Origin: Atherix ibis
Lineage: Eukaryota; Arthropoda; Insecta; Diptera; Athericidae
Assembly: GCA_958298945.1 (NCBI GenBank)
Contig: OY282606.1
Span: forward strand, 76,557,622 to 76,621,621
Length of the DNA stretch: 64,000 nt
Reading direction: 5' to 3'
Shown: piece by piece, positions 45,527 to 56,979 of the stretch
How positions within the stretch are numbered: position 1 is the first letter of the stretch
How the letters are laid out: the number at the start of each line of letters is the position of its first letter
Notes under the pieces: generated by a model
Told to the model about the DNA's origin: nothing
Databases searched by the model: none
The model's input: the letters and a program-made list of their open reading frames with translations, nothing else
Position numbers and translations under genes: made by a program

Positions 45527-47729
45527 TAAAAGGAAATACAGATAAAGTAAAATTGTTTTATAACCAATATTGTTGTTTCTAATAATTATTCTAAAAAATG
45601 ACACTTTCGTAATCAACATTCTGAGAAACAATACATTCAAAGATCTTCGAAATATGTGTCCTAAAATTAGTGTTACAGGTACTCCTTTTTTTAATTCTAC
45701 TTAACGAAATAAAATAAAATCTAGAAAAAGTTACGAGTAATATCCATTTTTCTTTTTTGTCATATATCGCTTGCGTATGTTTGAAGAAGAAAATCGCATT
45801 ATTGTCATCTTTATTTGTTGGGTTTTCTGTAAATTCTTGAAATTCAACAAATTATTTCTAATCCCTAGCCATAACGATGGCATGTGCTAACCATTTTATG
45901 ATCAAAATGTACAAAAAAAAAAGTAAAATAAAAAATAAAAGCGGACAGAAAAAAACTTATAAAAAATCCTAAAGTAATTTGTAAAGAATACCTTAGCGAG
46001 AATAATTAGTTAAACGTAGTGATCGACTGATGGTTTTCTGTTGGGCACGAGACTCACTAATGGGCCCCATTATAACATCACCAATGGAAGTTGAACAATT
46101 TTCAAAACACAACAAAGAATCTGACTACGATCTTCTGATGAAACACAGAAGCAGCTAGCACCGTAATCGTAATCGACAACATTCACCGGTAACGACATTG
46201 TACGAGTATAATGAAAAAAATAACAAAATTAAATTCTTGAATTTCTTTTATATTTTTAGTTTTAACCCAAAAAAAATAACAAAAAATACACTAATAAAAA
46301 AACTTAAAAAAAGGATATTCTCAAAAGAAAAACTATTTTTGAAAGTCTGTCTATGACTATACTGGTACTGTTCTGAGAAGGGCTGCTACAAAAAGGAACT
46401 GGCATAAAAAGGAACAATGTATCTTCAATTCCTAAAGCCATGTTGGATAGGCTAGATACTCCTCGTGCCATTTCCATCAACGGTGGAATACTCGTATAAC
46501 ACACCAACAGTAACTCTTTCTTGTTTGATGCAAAACTTTTCGAGTCTAAAAAAAATCATTCCAAAAAGAGGATTGAGGTAAATACGGAAAGAATTTCCAA
46601 CAATGGGCATTGGACATTGTTAAGGAGGACATCAAACAACAAACAGAACAATATCTTATCCTCTTTAAATCGAAATCACAGTGTCCCCAAAGCAGTAAGA
46701 ATAATTTAAAAATAAAAAAAAGAATACGTACCCCGAGAAGCTGTAATAAAAAAGTCAAGATTAAATAAAAAGTATAAACTAGTCTCTACGACAGTACGAT
46801 CATATAACATATAAACTAATGGAGAAGAGAACGTTTATAAAAACTACCTTTCCGACTTTGTAAGTCGAAGACAACGTGAATGCCACCTCCTCCGTATTGG
46901 AGTTTTTGTCGGAGCATCAAAATAACGGTAATGGTAATCAGAGCTAATAAACCTTTTTCCGTTCTTTTTCATTTTCAGCAAATATTCCAATAGATTTTAT
47001 CAAGTTTGAAGATAGTAAGTTAAAATTTGTTAAAATTTTTCTAGAGAAGCATTTGAAAATCCAAATTTAGAAATTAAAAATCTTCCGGAACAAAATTGTT
47101 TTGATATTGAAACTTAGAAAAAAGGCTGTTTTTATGTTTCTAGAATTATTTTTCGATATTATTTCTATTCAAAGATTGCAGCGAAATATGATGAAGGACA
47201 TCTTCGGTGAATTACGAACATTAGTGGCCCAAATAATCGAAAAACCTGGAAAATAGTTTTTTTTTGGTTATTCTAATCTTTAAATATATTATAGTTAGGG
47301 TCTCCTATCTCTAGGAATTGAGTCTGCAATATATCGGTTATTTCGTTTCTATGAGAGCATATCACAATGGATTTATATCGGTTATTTCGTTTAAGAGCAT
47401 ATCACAATGGATTTATGTTGTTAAGCCTATTATGGATCATCACTGTGGGGGAACGTTTTGGAAAAATCAATTGTAAACAAAGTACTCCAAGCGACTTACT
47501 ATATAGTATTCAAATTATAGTTTATATACACATACTATATCGCTTTTGAAGAAATTCCACTTTTTAGTTTACTTTTAGAATATGTAATATGATAAAGGAT
47601 ATTTAAGCTCGGATAGATGTATTCACTTTAGCTTTTTTAAACTATTCAAGATATTAATAACGGCCTAATAATGCCTTATGACCTGTATAATCTCTTCTTT
47701 TAGCAATAGGTCATAGCTGCACGTATATA
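45527..47729. other. No supported gene
   Basis: AT-rich. A minus-strand frame at 46304-46507 (SIPPLMEMARGVSSLSNMAL and following) looks protein-like but is short and unmatched. A tandem duplication occurs at 47331-47416. Confidence 0.35.
47331..47416. repeat. 44-bp tandem duplication
   Basis: ATATCGGTTATTTCGTTT followed by AGAGCATATCACAATGGATT occurs at 47331 and again at 47375. The second copy lacks two bases. Confidence 0.95.
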
Positions 47730-47928
47730 CGAGGTCTGTTCAAAAAGTATTCGAATTTTGAATTTCCGCGGGTTACGTATATTCGATGTTCGATTTTTTT
47801 ATGGCGCTATATTGGTATTCATGTCTTTCACTTATGGCAATAAGTTTGGCCATTTTGAATGTTCAGTTAATTTTTGACAGCTGCTTTGCTTGCACGTGTT
47901 TTGGCTTATCTTCGAGTTTTGAACAGAA
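47730..47928 (+). mobile_element. Mariner lineage 3, 5' end fragment
   Basis: Begins CGAGGTCTGTTCAAAAAGTA after TA. It continues through TTTTGAATGTTCAGTTA and GCTGCTTTGCTTGCACGTGTTTTGGC, matching the complement of the 5' end of the 18070-19082 copy. It stops before the transposase start codon, leaving only terminal repeat and 5' UTR. Confidence 0.85.
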
Positions 47929-48231
47929 CTCTTATACGCGGATGGATTGAAGAGTTTCTAAAATGGCGGTTGAGTCAAAGTAATTTTTTTTTAGATTTTA
48001 TTTTCCCCTTTAGCTCAACATTTTCGATACACTCCCGGAAGTGGATTTCATCAAGATTTCAAGATTCTCAAAATACCTTCTTAGAGTGCCTATGGCTTAT
48101 TAATATGGCAAGGATGTTTTTGCAGGCAGGAATAATTTCAGTTTGGGGAACTATTGGAAACCCGATCTTGGGGATGTTGAACGATTTGGAGATTTTACTC
48201 TGTCAATGTTTTAATTTAAAAAAAGTAACGT
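47929..48231. other. No gene recognised between two mariner scraps
   Basis: An open plus-strand frame runs through this stretch (part of 47874-48233) but shows no mariner or other family resemblance. Confidence 0.35.
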
Positions 48232-48415
48232 GATCTCCCTTCCAATAAATGAAATGATCTTTGCTTGGGAGATGATCGACTGCTTTCAACCCACTATTTA
48301 GACTGCTTTTTCAATTCTGCAGTATAGTAATGAATCCATGCTTCATCCATGATAAGGAAATGACTTTTAAAATCCGTTCGATTTTTCTGCATTAATCTTT
48401 TTTCATATTCAGCTG
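48232..48415 (-). pseudogene. Mariner lineage 5 transposase fragment around the first catalytic Asp
   Basis: The minus strand reads QKNRTDFKSHFLIMDEAWIH, then YYTAELKKQSK followed by a stop, WVESS, and an AKIISFIGR stretch. This matches the pattern F-x-TVDETWIHHYTPETKQQSKQW known for this lineage. The internally deleted copy at 20770-21528 lacks exactly this region. No element ends were seen. Confidence 0.8.
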
Positions 48416-48474
48416 AGCGTGTAGGCTATTAGTCTGCTGTATATACGAGTACAAGATACCTACAGCTTCTACCT

Positions 48475-48625
48475 TTATTCGCCGGTTTATACGAGATGCC
48501 TACCATTATTCGCCGGTGTACCTAAGCCATGTCATAGTCCTTTGGTCTAACATTATTCGGTAGATGCCTTCCTTTATTCGCCGGTGTACTTAAGCCATGC
48601 CATAGTCCTTTGGTCATTCTGAAGG
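48475..48625. repeat. Tandem repeat with a 68-bp unit and a partial third copy
   Basis: TTATTCGCCGGTGTAC followed by TAAGCCATG-CATAGTCC occurs at 48507 and 48575 (68-bp period). A shorter related unit with TTATTCGCCGGTTTATAC lies at 48476. Confidence 0.9.
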
Positions 48626-50600
48626 TAGTTCATCAATTGCGTGTGTTCTGCTGCATCTGAATTCGAAAGCCTAAAAACTAATAATGGAAATTATAGTAAT
48701 GAATCTTTAAATACACTATCAAACTTCAATTTTATATCCTTGGCAGATTTTTCTTCAAATTAAAAATATAAACTGTTCTGATTTAAATATTTTTCATTTT
48801 CAAAATTACGATTAATGTGATTGATGTCAATAAATGTCGAAGTTAAATTACATAACCGATCAATTCGATATTAACAGCTTCAAATAGTTATAGAATTTCT
48901 AGTGGTATATTTCCGAAAGTTGCCATCTAGTGGTGCATTTCCGAAACTAATCAATCAACCTTAATATATTAATTATAATATCGTTAATATTAAGAGCAAA
49001 AAAAAAGGACAAAATTGCTTAGTATTTTATTAAAATGATGAATTATTTTGGTAAGCCCTGCTTTTTATGGAGCAATGGTATTAGTCAGGATATCAGAAGC
49101 ATGTTTGTTTTTATCAAACCGGAATCTCTGGAGTTTTTTACTTCATCAATCCTAGACCGGATTACCGATTGTCACGCCGTTTATGATGATGATCTATGTA
49201 AAAAGTAATTTCATAGTCAAATTTACAAATTTGATAGTATAAGACGACAATCTTTTTTAAAGATGCTAAAAAATCATATCGAAATGTAAGCAACTATCAA
49301 GAAATTAAAAGGCTTTTGTTAGCAAGAACTTAAAAACAAAAACTACAGCTTAAAAACAAAGTCAAATTTTGAGAAAAGACTTTCCTCTATCTGCACTTTA
49401 CTTACTCATAGTGGTTTTACATTTATAAAAATATCCTTCAAATAACTTTAAATACAAAGAAAGTGAGTTTTATTTAATGAAGATGCGTATTTATGCCGTA
49501 GGCCCTCACTTTTTAAAGATATATCTACAATATATTTAAATAGACATTTGATAAGAACTAGAAGTATCTCTGGTCCTCTTATAGAAGATATACATTCACC
49601 CAAAAATAGTTTATTGGCCAAATTATGGTAGATAAAAACTATACTCTTCTTGTGGCAGTAAAAAATGTCTTTTATAAATAAGATACCATTAAGATCTGAT
49701 ATTGAAAACATCCCAATTTCTATTAACAAATACTACAAATTTGGTTGGAAAAAATTCTCCAAACTGAATGATATCAATCGACGGTACATAACTATTCGAC
49801 ATCAGCAGAAAAGTATTTCCTGTAAATGTTTTCCGTCAGTTGATAAAACGTGAGTGAATTTATGTGCAGAATGGGTGTTAAAGAAGGACTGACCTTATTA
49901 ATGCTGAATAAAATTTTGCTTGTCTCTTGTTTTTTTTCTTCGCTTCTACTCAAAAAGTTAAGGGATAGATAATATGAGAAGATATGCAACACTAGGCATA
50001 AAGGATGAAACGATAACAATCAGTTTTGAGTGCTGTTAACGTGCATAAATGCTTTCACAGGTTTTTGTCGATTTTGAATTGATTCCTTAATGAATTATTA
50101 AAATAAATTATCCATTTGATATCTGGCAATATAGACACAGAAAGATATTGTTATTATCTTTATTCTTGTATGATAAGAAATATTCGAAAATCTATTTGAG
50201 GGCGATTACAAATGGCGTGAAACTTTGACGTCAGCAGCATCTGTATTTGGAATGCGCGATACTGTCAGACATGAATAGTCGACTCAACAACAGTCTAAGA
50301 ACAATCGAGCAAGATGAAATGTATTGGCACGTGGTATAATTGACTGTATTTAATTTCAGAAAATCCGATAATAACATACTATTAACGAAAAGGCTAAGGA
50401 GAAGAATCGAAGCGCACTGATTGTTGAGGAATGAACAGTTTAAGAACTGAAATGGATCTAAGACAAAAACCTCTTTGGTACAATTTTCAAGATCTACCCC
50501 CAGAGAGTGAGCAGAGGGGGCGCCCCCATCACGTCAATGTCTTGTCAAAATCGAAAGGCAATCTGGCGAGGTTGACGAGACTGACGAGGCCTGTAGAGTT
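48626..50600. other. No supported gene; 28-bp tandem repeat at 48899-48955
   Basis: CTAGTGGTATATTTCCGAAA and CTAGTGGTGCATTTCCGAAA lie 28 bp apart near 48899. Minus-strand frame 49448-49729 has no recognisable features. Confidence 0.4.
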
Positions 50601-50660
50601 ATCTCTCGCCTCAATTCAGCGATCTTGATTTCGGGTTCGATTCTCGGCCACTGTTTTTTT
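50600..50660 (+). other. tRNA-like B box with downstream T run
   Basis: GGTTCGATTCTC at 50634-50645 fits the Pol III B box. TCGGG before TTCGATT can pair with CTCGG after it as a T-arm stem, using two G-U pairs. A run of seven T at 50654-50660 could act as a Pol III terminator. No acceptor stem, convincing A box or anticodon arm is visible upstream, so this is at most a degenerate tRNA-derived SINE piece and may be chance. Confidence 0.2.
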
Positions 50661-51943
50661 GCTTTATACGAATACCATTGCAGAGCCTTCAACATTCCGC
50701 TTGTCTTCAATTTATTTCGTTTTTCATTGCTTCTGGCATAGTCTGATGATGCGTTTGTTTTCTGTTTTTGGTTTTATTGGAAGCGCAAACTTTTTAGTGC
50801 AACTCGAATTTAACGAGTTGAATCACGGACACCGAACTGATCCTTTACCGGTAAACGTGTAAAGGATTGGCATTATATATTCGAATCTAATAAAAACTGT
50901 AAGCTACAGATTGAAGATGTTTCGATCCGCAACCGTTAGGAATCTTTCATTCACCAAAATGGCAAACAAAAAATAAACTTTATTCTTGTAATCTTTTTTT
51001 TCAACATCAGACTATGAGGTGCGCATACTTTCAGTTACCTTTCGGAGCTCTTTTTTGTTGATCTTTTGTTTTATATTTTTTTTTATTGTTATTATTTTTT
51101 AACTGATCATTTATGAAGAACATCCACCAAGCTTAAATCTCCTACCGTTGCACAAGTTATTTCGATTCGATACAACTCGATTCGATTGGATTTTATGCGT
51201 GGTCTGAATGGGCACCCTACGCACCAAATTCCTTAATCTCGTTATTGTCTGATGTTTTTATTTTTCAAAACAAAAACAAAGTTCACCTTTTTTTACTTTG
51301 CCAACAATTTGAAAATATGTTCAACCTCCGAATTACGAAGTTGCTTTGTTCTACTGTTGACTTAACCGACTCATCTTTTACAATTTATTCACATTTATTT
51401 ATGGATTTATAGGTAATTCCTTAAATTATCGAATATTTTTGTGGTTATTTACATTTCATCCACGCTTCAGTTTTAAAAATTTTATCAACGAAAGTTCATT
51501 AATTAAGACATATTGTATCTTTTATTTATTTATTTATTTACTTTTAATTAATTTATAGTTGCATCGATTAATTGGAGAATTTCAAATGGAAGAAAATATT
51601 TGTGAAGGTGATTTTAAAATATAGTTTTTATGTTTTTTTCGTAGTCTAGGTATTTTCTTTTATCAAATATAGTCGAAAATTGCTTTCATATTCTTACCAT
51701 AAAATTGTGAGTATCTTCTTTATTTCAAATTAAATAAATTCATGAATTTTTGTGAATTAATTTTAAAACTTATTTTACTAGACTTAGTAATTTTTGATTT
51801 ATATAAAATTGATACAAAGTTAGGTATAATATATGCTTTAAAATATAGGACGAACACATTCCCCTTGATCGAGCATTACCGAGACGAACAAAATATGGAG
51901 ATATGCTCGAATAGTGTAAGTGCCCTCAAACACGCAGCTCGCA
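50661..51943. other. No supported gene
   Basis: AT-rich, with a TTTA microsatellite near 51522-51545. No coding match. Confidence 0.4.
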
Positions 51944-52095
51944 TTTTGACATTTCGCAGTCTAATTTGTATAAAGAATGTTTAGGTTTTAAAAATTGTGG
52001 TCATTCGAGCTTCGTGTTCGAGTGTGAACATCATGGCAATTTTGACATTTCGCACTCTAATTTGTGTAAAGAATGTTTAGTTTTTAAAAATTGTG
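51944..52095. repeat. Tandem duplication with 96-bp period
   Basis: TTTTGACATTTCGCAxTCTAATTTGT followed by AAAGAATGTTTAG and TTTTAAAAATTGTG occurs at 51944 and 52040. A period divisible by three keeps the frame, so the overlapping open frame 51966-52211 repeats a Cys-containing KECL-FKNC peptide. I see no evidence that it is a real protein. Confidence 0.92.
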
Positions 52096-52211
52096 TTTCG
52101 TTTGTGTTTCGATTTTCGGGCGTTTGTACAAAAAAATGTCTGTTTGACGGTGGCAGTTATGTGGAATTGCCTGTCAAAAATATTGAATTTGAGTTGGTCG
52201 GAAAATATTGA

Positions 52212-55200
52212 GTTAGAGTTGACCGAAAAAAATGTTTGCCTTGAAGGTCACTGCTACTTGGCCGCACGATAATGTTATTCAATTAATTCGCCTTGCAGAT
52301 GTTCTACGCTTTCGGAAAATAAAGATCGGTAAGGGCGCACCACGACATGGTGCCGGATCATTAAATTTTTGTTCCTACTGCTTCATTCTTTTGAATTATC
52401 AAATTTACCTTTTTAATATATTTACTATTTTCTTTCATGTTGTTCAAATATTTTTTGTTCTTTTCTTTAGTTGCCAAATATATTACACTGTTAAACTAAA
52501 TTGAAAATGACGAAATCGCAACAAATATCAAATCTCAAATGAATAAAGAAAACAATCTTACGGCGAACAAATTCTGACTGGACGAACTTTGATCGACCTC
52601 ATGCGTAATCACTACTCAAACATTGTATGAGGTTCGAGCCCGTGATCGAAATTTTTATTATATCGCTGCAAAGGCTCGAACAGAAAAGCAAGAGCTGGGA
52701 TAATAATTTGTCGATTGCTCGAATGTTGTAATCGGTATTAAAAAGTTCTCGCAATTGGATGAATTTTGCTCGAATAATTAATACTGAAAATCGTAGCAAA
52801 ACAATACTGATTTTACTCGAATTTATGTGATGAAAATCAGTATTATAAGTACACTAAATCCTAACCTTTTGAAAAACTATAATATCTAAATATATTAATA
52901 TGTGATAATTTCTTGTAGAAAAAGAGTCAAAACGTCTATTAAGTTTCTTAGAAAGGCTACAAACTTTGACAAAAGCAGTGAATATTTATGTAAATTTTCC
53001 TTGTAGTTATTTTTATCATAACTAAGTTATTTTGACTGATTTTCTATTAAAATCTATATTCAAAACTAAAACTACTCTAAGAAGTTAAAAAAATAGTTTT
53101 ATTATATTCCATCAATTTTGTAATATTTTGAAATTTTCGGAAGTATTTTCTAATTAATCTTTTAGTGAATATTTTTCTATTCTATTGTATAACAATAACT
53201 ATTGTGCAATCTTAAATATCCTTAATCAAAGTGATGATATTATAAGGTAAATTGTTTAACTTATTAACATAAAAAATAATGACTTTTAGTCGAAGAACAG
53301 TGCTAATCAATAATAAAGAAAATTGAAACTATTTAATAAGAAATCACTTATAAATAATTATGGTCTAAAAATTGAACTTTTATCATTAAACTCAATAAAT
53401 TGTTAAATAGTCTTTACTAAAAAGTAATTACAAAATCAAATTTCCATAATAGAGGAGCCTTAATTGGATAAAATTAGTTCAACTCTCGACAATATAATTT
53501 TTGGTAATATAAAATCTTCATTCAGTAAATTACGAGTAGTTTAATTGTGTATTAAAATAATCGTAATTTACTGAATGAGCGTGTTTATTTCTTAATTGAA
53601 GATTCTGCATTTGTTATTGACGAATACACACAATACTTTTTATATTTATTTTTAGAACCAAAACGGTCAAGACAAATAACAATATAGATTCTGAGGATCG
53701 ATGAAACCAGGAAAGTCAAAAGAGGAAAATGAAGCGCACAACGAAAGGAAGAGAACGTCCGCTTGGATCAATAGTCGTAGCTAAAGTGCCTATAAAAACG
53801 TACTAAAAATCCATCGTTGAATCGACATCAGGAAAGTCAAAAATCAAAATTCGAAGAATGAGCAAGTCAGCGTATACTGTTTTTGATGTGATTGGGTTCC
53901 AGACATAACGAAATATTAACCGAATAATGGGGAATGGGACAGACAGGATGGAACGGAGATTTCATCAAAAATGACGATGATCCCAAATGATATTTTTTGA
54001 TTGATTACGTCAAAGATGACGTTTGGTTTTTTTCAGTATTGGGACGGAAAAAAAATAAAGATTTGGAAAGAAGGAAAAAGCCACATCGATTTGGTAGCAG
54101 ATTTAAGCATTGAAGATGATAGAATTGAAATTCGGTTAAATCAAAACAAAAAATTTAACAAATAATAACGTCCGTATAGAAAGTCAGCACTCGCTATTGT
54201 TAAATGTTAAAGTCGGCCAAAAATAACAGTCCATGGTTAGACATAACATTATGAAAAAATCAACCCAAAATGAATAATAGTTTCTGGCAAAGAAAACAAT
54301 GTCAGATCGCCATTTGCAGTGTAGAAGGAGAGAATCAGTCTCCAGTGCATTGTGCTGGCTGAACTAAACCATCCCTATAAAGACAATGGCCATACAGAGA
54401 TGATCAGTGGGTATGCAACTAAAAGGTACAGTCATACTAACACCTATAACGATTGATGATAGTAATAATGATGATAGTACGAGTACAGCTTAGTGCCAAG
54501 ATGCCCAGCCTTTTCGCGCCCACTTCTTCAATTTTCTGAGCTCTGGATCAGAACACTTGGCGAGTGGCGACATACTCGTAGCCTTACCTAAAATGATAGT
54601 CAATTGAAGGAGACCGTTGGCAGTGGAGAGTTCTTAACCATTTTTGGGAATTTTCTGAAGAGGATGCTATTGTGAGGGTGTGTACCAAGGCGCATATAGT
54701 TCTTGACTTTTAAGGATTTATTTTTTTTCTTCAGTTTTCTTTCCGAAAATTTTATTTTTTTATATTGTCTCAACTTATGGCCTGAAAATCATTTATCCTG
54801 TGGACAGTACAAAAGATCCAACATTACATTTTGTGTGGGAGGTCCATGAATATCAATAACCATCCATGCACTTACATATTCACTGATCCATCTTCGACTA
54901 GACAACGTAATCGCCATCATTTGAACAGAAATACAAAAGCCATGCGTACAAAACAAGCAGAGGTGTCTATTGATTTTTAATGATTATGTGTGCAACCGGA
55001 ACTCTTAGCTTGTGTGCCGTCATCTATAATCAATCGAAGTCAAATCCATCTTATTCCTCGTCGGTGGTGGTTATCCTTTCGAGTCATGATAACCGTAACA
55101 TAGTTAAACGCAGCGCTTGCTCACCTACTTAGAAGATTGAGCGTACAAATATTGCCTTGATTAGTTACTAGCCCTCTTCTATCAATAATGACAAAGCACA

Positions 55201-55490
55201 ATGATGGTGGTGACGATAATCGTGGGTTTATCCAAACTATTCGTCAACCCAAAATACACCCAAAAATATTGAAAAATTTTGATTGTTGATCATTCATTAT
55301 TCGAACTCAACCGAGTATGTAAACAAATTGATTTGATGTTTACGATTTGGAACAATAGCCAATATGCCACGTGCACCTATCATTTGACCCTACAATCAGA
55401 AGAGAAAGTCGTCGGATATGGACAAGGGTTAGACAAACAACACACACCCTTTAAAAAACGCGTGAATTGTATACTTGGTTAGAATTATAT
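52212..55490. other. No supported gene; hairpin at 53519-53577
   Basis: Contains a 17-bp perfect inverted repeat (53519-53535 with 53561-53577, 25-nt loop). 55497 onward follows a good TTTATTTTCAG acceptor and opens AKQEIQHCTDGLVLFPVPRS before a stop 33 codons in. Its status as a terminal exon is unsupported. Confidence 0.35.
53519..53577. repeat. Perfect 17-bp inverted repeat, 25-nt loop
   Basis: CATTCAGTAAATTACGA at 53519 pairs exactly with TCGTAATTTACTGAATG at 53561. Confidence 0.95.
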
Positions 55491-56484
55491 TTATTTTCAG
55501 GCTAAACAGGAGATTCAGCATTGTACTGACGGTCTTGTGCTGTTCCCGGTTCCCCGGTCTGGAGAAGATCACTCAATCGGAAGAAGTACGCTCACAATTT
55601 GAAGGCTGACAGGCGTCTAAACAAATCGACAAATAATGTGAAATTAAGTAAAGTCGTTTCCAGGGTTAATAAATTTTTGAATTTTGAAGGTATTCAAAAA
55701 GGACGATTTTTTTCAAATTTGCTAAATCCAAATTACATACAAACATCGTAGATGGTGTTTTTTTTTAAATTGTTCTTTACTATTCCAATACAGAAGAGTA
55801 TAACTGACAATACAAGAGAGTATGACTATTTAAGTCTAAGTACTGGATTTAAATATTAGTACTTTAATGTTTTAATTTTTAATTTTTTACAATCCAATAA
55901 AAAAATAAATACTTTTGGTTCATGTTAATTATTTTGAAAAATTCATATTTTGTCATACAGTAAATCTAGAAACTGTAAGAGTTCTTGCTATAATAAATAA
56001 GTTTTAATTTAATTTAAATTGAACTCGTTGGCTTATGAGTTTATTAGTAGTGGCCTCAAATGTCCACGATACGATGGGGAGGAGGTTTTTAGTGGCCATC
56101 ATTATACAAAAAGTTACATATCGAATCGGGGCTGACCGTTTGTCACGTAGCAAGCCATGTGATCTGCGCCGTCAGTATGGCATTCAGGCTGTCAATCATT
56201 CGGCGCCCCATTTCCAATTAATTTCGAACCAATACGATGGGTTTAAAGTTACGACATGGTATTGGTAGCCAGATTGTTGTCAATTTCTACTGAAAGGCGC
56301 TGTGCACAATCAGTTTTTTGTGATGATTTCGATGGATTGAAGCTCGAACCCGAAACGTGAACATGCTTTTGCACCTTTAATCGACATGTCAATACACTTT
56401 CTGTACACTTACCGACTACCACACGAGTCTGTTGTTGAAAAGTAGAATCGCGCAATCAAATTGAAAATCGCTTAAAAGGTGGTA

Positions 56485-56974
56485 CTATGAAAATTGAATA
56501 GACTCATTGGAGTTGTTGTGGGAGTCCAATTTGGGAGAAATTTCACAATGAGAATTTTTTGGGTCATAAGTAATTTCTGAGACAAAATCACATCCCTGGG
56601 TGCATGTGGATAGGTTCGTCACAGATAATTTATTGGCTAATTTTGTGCGAGTACATTTGCTAAATATTTCAACGTCAATATTAATAGGTGATAGGAAGAT
56701 AAATGAGTGGCAAAGTTTGGGTTCACTTTCAATGATATTATGAATTTTGCCAGTGCCAATTGACAACGATGAGATCAATTGTCTTTGGTACCAATAAACA
56801 TTTATGTTTTACTCCCTTCCTTCCTTCCACTTGCATAGGATGTACTTTACATAGAAGGCTTTCACAAATATATAAACGAGTAAATTGTAGCTTGACTAGT
56901 ACGCGAGATAAATGCTCACATGATTGCTCGTTATTTTCACCTATTGTCTTCGTGACGTGAGAAAATAATAGCAA
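56485..56974 (-). pseudogene. Overlapping minus-strand open frames, possible coding remnant
   Basis: Two overlapping minus-strand frames run 56974-56738 and 56778-56485, with a third at 56455-56249. Wording such as FTRLYICESLLCKVHPMQ, LCHSFIFLSPINIDVEIF and QGCDFVSEITYDP is protein-like, and the stretch is less AT-rich than its flanks. The overlap suggests one frame split by a frameshift. No motif lets me name a family; a transposon ORF or host exon are both possible, and chance is not excluded. Confidence 0.3.
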
Positions 56975-56979
56975 CTACA

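Noticed and set aside
52620..52650. GGTTCGAGCCC at about 52631 as a tRNA T arm
   Set aside because: Flanking bases do not form a T stem, and no cloverleaf or terminator is present.
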